Positions 7,824 to 10,808 of a stretch of 10,808 nt of DNA are shown here, one piece after another. A model generated the notes under the pieces. It saw only the letters and a program-made list of their open reading frames with translations. It did not search any database and was not told the origin of the DNA. Position numbers and translations under genes: made by a program. Position 1 is the stretch's first letter. Each line of letters opens with the position of its first letter. The DNA is from Flavobacteriales bacterium (lineage in GTDB: Bacteria > Bacteroidota > Bacteroidia > Flavobacteriales_D > Crocinitomicaceae): the NCBI GenBank assembly GCA_947462695.1, contig CANHQC010000042.1:1-10808 (forward strand). Direction: 5' to 3'.

Positions 7824-7853
7824 AAAAAAAAATCCTGCCGAAGCAGGATTTTT
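7824..7853 (-). terminator. Rho-independent terminator of the cold-shock gene, UUCG loop
   Basis: AATCCTGC (7831-7838) and GCAGGATT (7843-7850) pair perfectly, and flanking A/T pairs extend the stem to about 11 bp. On the minus strand the loop is TTCG closed by a C-G pair, the very stable UUCG tetraloop. A run of nine T (7832-7824) follows. It starts about 22 bases after the csp stop codon and separates csp from the gldF operon. On the plus strand it also has five T after the stem, so it could work both ways. Confidence 0.92.
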
Positions 7854-7875
7854 GGATTCTCGAATAAATATATTG

Positions 7876-8067
7876 TTAAGCTAACTTAACATCAACTGCA
7901 TTCAATCCTTTGCGGCCCTCTTCAAGGCTGAATTCAACTTCGTCATTTTCTTTGACTTTGTCAACCAAACCTGAAACGTGAACGAAATACTCTTTGTTCG
8001 ATTCGGCATCGATAATGAAACCAAATCCTTTTGTTTCATTGAAGAATTTTACAACTCCTTTACTCAT
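7876..8067 (-). CDS. Cold-shock domain protein (CspA family)
   Basis: This is a single-domain cold-shock protein of 63 residues, slightly shorter than the roughly 70 of E. coli CspA. Such proteins bind single-stranded RNA and DNA and act as RNA chaperones in the cytoplasm. The RNP1-like motif KGFGFI (13-18) and the RNP2-like motif YFVHVS (27-32) are both present, with the expected N-terminal MSKGVVKFFNETKGFG. The usual CspA tryptophan in WFN is phenylalanine here (FFN, 8-10), and RNP2 starts with Tyr in place of Val. The C-terminal GRKGLNAVDVKL matches the last strand of the fold. The gene is monocistronic, with a candidate promoter ending about 20 bases upstream of its ATG and a UUCG terminator after it. 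The short leader argues against the long cold-responsive 5' UTR of E. coli cspA, so it may be constitutive. Confidence 0.95.
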   Translation of the reverse strand: MSKGVVKFFNETKGFGFIIDAESNKEYFVHVSGLVDKVKENDEVEFSLEEGRKGLNAVDVKLA

Positions 8068-8087
8068 TGTGATAATATTAATTTGGG

Positions 8088-8116
8088 TAAAGGTACGCTT
8101 ATAATTGAATGAACAA
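8088..8116 (-). promoter_or_regulatory. Candidate promoter of the cold-shock gene
   Basis: On the minus strand, TTG (8116-8114) is followed by 18 bases and TACCTTTA (8095-8088), close to the Bacteroidetes TTG / TAnnTTTG pair. Spacing and final base are the same as for the lipoprotein promoter at 2853-2881. The predicted leader is only about 10-15 bases and A/T-rich, without a Shine-Dalgarno sequence. Confidence 0.5.
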
Positions 8117-8148
8117 CGGAAAAGTTCTATTATTCAGTAAAATAGTTC

Positions 8149-8191
8149 GAAAATCCGTCGATTATTACCCTTTTTTCAATGAAAATCCGTC
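8149..8191. repeat. 11-bp direct repeat at the 3' end of the ABM-fold gene
   Basis: GAAAATCCGTC occurs at 8149-8159 and again at 8181-8191, start points 32 bases apart. The copy at 8181 encodes the DGFS residues near the end of the ABM-fold protein; the other lies just beyond the stop codon. It may be a remnant of a small duplication or chance. Confidence 0.4.
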
Positions 8192-8476
8192 ATATACAGC
8201 TGCTACAGTCCATGCTTCAGCCGATTTGGCAAACCACGGTTTAATCTGAGGCCATATTTCGCCAAATGTTTTTGATAAGCGATAGTTTTCAAGATCTTGT
8301 TCATCATCCCATTGACTATAGGTGAATACAACGCATGGATTGGCTTGATCCTGGAGTAACTGCATGCCCGCGCATCCTGGAAAATTATTCACTTTGTCTT
8401 TTATGGTTTCAAAAAAGGAAAGGAATTGGCCAATACGTTCTTGTTGGAATTCCAATTTAACGATTCGCGTTATCAT
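8165..8476 (-). CDS. ABM-fold (antibiotic biosynthesis monooxygenase-like) small protein
   Basis: The 103-residue protein has the pattern of the dimeric alpha+beta barrel ABM family. It has a first strand RIVKLEF (4-10), a helix with FFETIKDKV, the turn FPGCAGMQLL (32-41), and the strand-helix unit TYSQWDDEQDLENYRLSKTF (52-71), which resembles the usual W-x-x-x-x-x-l-x-x-H-x-x-s-x-x-F with Tyr in the usual His position. The family name is misleading: members include YgiN-like quinol monooxygenases, haem-degrading enzymes and proteins without known activity, so the substrate cannot be given. Its ATG overlaps the stop codon of the upstream SAM hydrolase-like gene (ATGA, 8473-8476), so the two are probably translated together and may share a pathway. 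No good terminator follows before the csp promoter. Confidence 0.78.
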   Translation of the reverse strand: MITRIVKLEFQQERIGQFLSFFETIKDKVNNFPGCAGMQLLQDQANPCVVFTYSQWDDEQDLENYRLSKTFGEIWPQIKPWFAKSAEAWTVAAVYDGFSLKKG

Positions 8477-9333
8477 CCGAATAGAGAGTCAAGTGTGTCG
8501 CGCGATCCACGCGGAGTAAATTCAATTCGCACGACATCGCCAGTTCGGATACCGAACAATTTCTCAGCACCGCCGTAGCTCATGTTCGCACCCCGATTAA
8601 CCGCAATCTCCAATAATCCATTCGCGTTAAATAAGGCCACACGCTCACCAGACGGAACAGCATTGTACGACGGTGATATTTCGTCTATGTGGTACTCCCT
8701 GTTTCTGTAATAAATCGTGAATGGAATATCTTTGCCAAATCGATCAAAAAGTGATTGATGAACGTTGGTAATGAGGTTCCCATACGCATCAATGTGAATA
8801 ACATTTCCCTTAATCAGGTTCGTTTCTAGCACAGCTGTTAACTGGAAGGATTTCTTATACGAATCGAATGGAGAAGCAAGTTCTTCAATTGGTGTGCCCA
8901 AAAGCAAACGACAAGCTGTTGGAATCAGCATGTTCTTTGTCGGGAATTTGAACAGGTTTTTGTTTGATAGCACATCATCGATGCGGTAAAATGCATCTGG
9001 CTTTTCTTCTTTTAAAAATGCACCAAAGAACCCGTTGTCGTTTCCAATGAACCACTGCTCTTTATACAAAAGTACCGAAGGAAACGATCCTTCTGAGCCT
9101 GAAAAATTAATCATGGGCTCGCTGTCTACACCGATTACATGGATCGTTCCTTTGGGAAAGTCTTCGTAACAATTGGAGAGAATGAATGCTGCACCAGCAG
9201 AATCAAAAGGCTTTACAGCGTGCGTGATATCGACAATTGCCGCGTCCGGAACGAGAGATAAAATAGTTCCTTTCAACGAGGCAACATAATGATCTTGCAC
9301 TCCCATATCCGTTGTCAATGTAATTATTTTCAT
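8473..9333 (-). CDS. SAM hydrolase / SAM hydroxide adenosyltransferase family protein (DUF62)
   Basis: The 286-residue protein belongs to the family that includes SAM hydroxide adenosyltransferases (SAM to adenosine and methionine) and the SAM-dependent chlorinase and fluorinase. The N-terminal domain opens with TLTTDMGVQDHYVASLKG (6-22), the family's SAM-binding start, then GTIHVIGVDSEP (62-73) and GNDNG (97-101). The C-terminal domain has GNVIHIDAYGNLITN (176-190) and ALFNANGLLEIAVNRG (233-248). Known hydrolases carry an Asp-Arg-His triad, with Asp and Arg in a VDPGVGxxR segment and His in TFHGRDIF. Here Asp70 remains, but no Arg is visible at the expected place, and the His segment reads KFPTKNML (129-136) with Pro131 where His is expected. 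Hydrolysis by the known mechanism is therefore doubtful. I recall similar changes in other Bacteroidetes members but cannot check. It is translationally coupled to the ABM-fold gene and divergent from phoH. Confidence 0.88.
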   Translation of the reverse strand: MKIITLTTDMGVQDHYVASLKGTILSLVPDAAIVDITHAVKPFDSAGAAFILSNCYEDFPKGTIHVIGVDSEPMINFSGSEGSFPSVLLYKEQWFIGNDNGFFGAFLKEEKPDAFYRIDDVLSNKNLFKFPTKNMLIPTACRLLLGTPIEELASPFDSYKKSFQLTAVLETNLIKGNVIHIDAYGNLITNVHQSLFDRFGKDIPFTIYYRNREYHIDEISPSYNAVPSGERVALFNANGLLEIAVNRGANMSYGGAEKLFGIRTGDVVRIEFTPRGSRDTLDSLFG

Positions 9334-9373
9334 ACGGGTTGTAAAGGCTTTTTCCGGAGCCGATTTAATTTAT

Positions 9374-9381
9374 TAATTTTG
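9374..9381 (+). promoter_or_regulatory. Candidate -7 element of the phoH-purC promoter
   Basis: TAATTTTG, followed by C, is a full match to TAnnTTTG and lies 56 bases before the phoH start codon, implying a leader of about 50 bases. The -33 region has only a T-rich stretch (9349-9353), no TTG. It forms an inverted repeat with the opposed box at 9385-9392. Confidence 0.5.
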
Positions 9382-9384
9382 CTT

Positions 9385-9392
9385 CAAAAATA
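9385..9392 (-). promoter_or_regulatory. Candidate -7 element of the SAM hydrolase-like operon promoter
   Basis: The minus strand reads TATTTTTG, a full match to TAnnTTTG, about 50 bases before the ATG at 9333. No clear TTG is present at the -33 distance. It is three bases from the phoH box on the other strand, so the two promoters would interlock. Confidence 0.45.
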
Positions 9393-9437
9393 GGATTATT
9401 CAAGGGAAAGTCAGTAGAACTAAAAAGAAATTTCGGC

Positions 9438-10472
9438 TTGCAAGAAAAAAATATCGAGATACAGGGCATTAATCCCGTTGAACTCTTCGGTGTCAACAAT
9501 GCCCAACTAAAACACATAAAAAGTTACTTCCCCAAACTTAAAATTGTTGCTAGAGGAAACAACCTAACCATTGCTGGTGATGAGGAAGTAATGGATGAAT
9601 TTGAGCGAAAGTTTGAACTCATTGTCCAACACTACAATAAGTTTAACATCCTTACAGAGAATAATATAGACAACTTGATGCTCGCTGATGGAGCTCGGTT
9701 GATTTCTACAGATGATGGATCAGAAACGCTCGTTCATGGCAATGGTGGTGTTAAGATAAAAGCCCGAACGGTTAATCAAAAGAAGTTAGTTCAGGCCGTT
9801 AATTCAAATGATTTAGTATTTGCTGTCGGACCTGCGGGAACGGGTAAAACGTATACGGCAGTAGCGCTTGCTGTTCGCGCATTAAAGGCAAAAGAAGTCA
9901 AACGAATTGTGCTGACTCGTCCAGCAGTTGAAGCAGGGGAGAACCTCGGATTTCTTCCAGGTGATTTAAAAGAAAAATTAGATCCTTATTTGATGCCGTT
10001 GTACGATGCCTTGCGAGACATGATTCCACCCGAAAAACTTGGTGACATGATTGAATTTGGCATCATAGAAATCGCTCCTTTAGCCTTCATGCGTGGACGT
10101 ACCTTGGACAAAGCGTTTGTGATACTTGATGAGGCTCAAAATGCTACGGCGATGCAAATGAAAATGTTTTTGACCCGCATGGGAATGACCGCTAAGTTTG
10201 TTGTTACTGGCGACATGTCACAGGTAGATTTGCCGCATCGTCAACGTTCTGGACTGTCTTATGCATTGGATGTCTTGAATGATGTGGAGGGGGTTGGAAT
10301 CATTCGCCTTGGGCAAACGGATGTGATGAGACATAGCCTCGTGAAGCGAATTGTTCATGCATTTGATGTAGCCGAGGCCAATGATAAGGAGGCTAAATTA
10401 AAGGCGAAAGAAGCGGCAGCTGAAACGGAGAAAAACAGAAGATACAACTCAATTAAAGATAAAAATGGATAA
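9438..10472 (+). CDS. phoH: PhoH family protein (P-loop ATPase, PhoH/PhoL type)
   Basis: This is a cytoplasmic P-loop ATPase related to the helicase superfamily and linked in other bacteria to RNA metabolism and stress responses; its exact role is unsettled. The 344-residue protein has an N-terminal region (about 1-110) with a KH-like pattern around [17 protein letters not shown] (31-47). The PhoH ATPase core follows: Walker A GPAGTGKT (131-138), TRPAVEAGE (160-168), Walker B VILDEAQN (228-235) and [10 protein letters not shown] (257-266). A charged Lys/Glu/Ala-rich tail ends the protein. The start is a TTG at 9438. No ATG or GTG lies upstream in frame within the gap, the next ATG (codon 52) would remove the conserved N-terminus, and the resulting start matches the family. 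Its last 8 bases overlap the purC start, so the two are co-transcribed. Length is normal. Confidence 0.95.
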   Translation: MQEKNIEIQGINPVELFGVNNAQLKHIKSYFPKLKIVARGNNLTIAGDEEVMDEFERKFELIVQHYNKFNILTENNIDNLMLADGARLISTDDGSETLVHGNGGVKIKARTVNQKKLVQAVNSNDLVFAVGPAGTGKTYTAVALAVRALKAKEVKRIVLTRPAVEAGENLGFLPGDLKEKLDPYLMPLYDALRDMIPPEKLGDMIEFGIIEIAPLAFMRGRTLDKAFVILDEAQNATAMQMKMFLTRMGMTAKFVVTGDMSQVDLPHRQRSGLSYALDVLNDVEGVGIIRLGQTDVMRHSLVKRIVHAFDVAEANDKEAKLKAKEAAAETEKNRRYNSIKDKNG

Positions 10473-10808
10473 CGCAATTACCTCATCAAGCTTTCAATTT
10501 GCTGGACAAAAAGCAGTTTACAATGGAAAAGTAAGGGATGTATACACACTTGAAAATGACCTGTTGGTAATGGTAGCGTCTGACCGTATTTCTGCGTTTG
10601 ATCACATTTTGCCTAAGGGTATTCCGCACAAAGGTCAGGTGTTGAATCAAGTCGCTACGCTCTTTTTAAATGCCACACGCGATATTGTTCCGAATTGGTT
10701 GATTGGTACTCCTGATCCGTCGGTTGCTGTTGGCTATGCGTGTGAACCGATTCGCGTAGAGATGGTCATTCGCGGTTATTTAGCCGGACATTCAGCAAGA
10801 GAATACAA
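10465..10808 (+). CDS. purC: Phosphoribosylaminoimidazole-succinocarboxamide (SAICAR) synthase, 3' end outside window
   Basis: PurC joins CAIR and aspartate with ATP to make SAICAR, the eighth step of de novo IMP synthesis, in the cytoplasm. The first 114 codons are present, of the roughly 310 expected for the long form common in Bacteroidetes. Signatures are YNGKVRDVY (19-27), the family's opening nucleotide-binding strand pair; [27 protein letters not shown] (36-62 region); TPDP (81-84); and [16 protein letters not shown] (99-114), where RGYLAG is the family signature. The ATG at 10465 gives the normal N-terminus and overlaps the phoH stop codon by 8 bases in another frame, so no separate promoter is expected and translation may be coupled. 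The frame is open to the last base. Identification is firm although the gene is incomplete here. Confidence 0.96.
   Translation, partial: MDNAITSSSFQFAGQKAVYNGKVRDVYTLENDLLVMVASDRISAFDHILPKGIPHKGQVLNQVATLFLNATRDIVPNWLIGTPDPSVAVGYACEPIRVEMVIRGYLAGHSAREY

Noticed and set aside
8096..8164. Terminator after the ABM-fold gene
   Set aside because: Only 5-bp imperfect A/T-rich stems are visible and no T tract follows them on the minus strand.
8473..9333. Chlorinase or fluorinase
   Set aside because: The family contains halogenases, but no halogenation gene cluster surrounds this gene and the active-site segments differ from known enzymes; only the family call is supported.
9346..9361. Inverted repeat GGCT/AGCC as an operator or terminator in the phoH gap
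   Set aside because: The stem is only four base pairs, with an 8-base loop; too short to support a call.

Overview
The window looks like a chromosomal housekeeping region of a Bacteroidota bacterium, most likely Flavobacteriales. The evidence is gliding genes gldF and gldG lying upstream of dnaN, a flavobacterial-type PhoH followed by purC, a ComEC without its hydrolase domain, AT-rich DNA, start codons without clear Shine-Dalgarno sequences, and promoter-like TAnnTTTG boxes (the Bacteroidetes -7 element) in the gaps between genes. The family and genus cannot be fixed from this sequence. I see no mobile element, CRISPR array, tRNA or rRNA, and no intergenic gap reaches 300 bases.

Left part (1-2920). 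A comEC gene (+), already open at the left edge, runs tail to tail into a minus-strand lipoprotein gene of unknown function. The two 3' ends overlap by 17 bases. A strong terminator just upstream of the lipoprotein gene closes the dnaN transcript.

Middle part (2942-8067), all on the minus strand. In transcription order these are: a small cold-shock protein gene with its own promoter and a UUCG-loop terminator; then a tight operon gldF - gldG - DUF4340-like gene with 2-base gaps; then dnaN with its own -7 box. GldF and GldG are the permease and auxiliary subunits of the gliding-associated ABC transporter. The ATPase GldA is not in the window. The third gene is a membrane-anchored protein that probably works with GldG.

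Right part (8165-10808). A SAM hydrolase-like gene and an ABM-fold gene form a translationally coupled minus-strand pair. They diverge from a plus-strand pair, phoH and purC, which overlap by 8 bases; purC runs off the right edge. The 104-base gap between the divergent pairs holds two opposed TAnnTTTG boxes arranged as an inverted repeat.

I found no clearly new multi-gene system. The best leads are the SAM hydrolase homologue lacking the usual triad residues, the interlocked divergent promoters, the near-leaderless lipoprotein gene, and the third gene of the gldFG operon.
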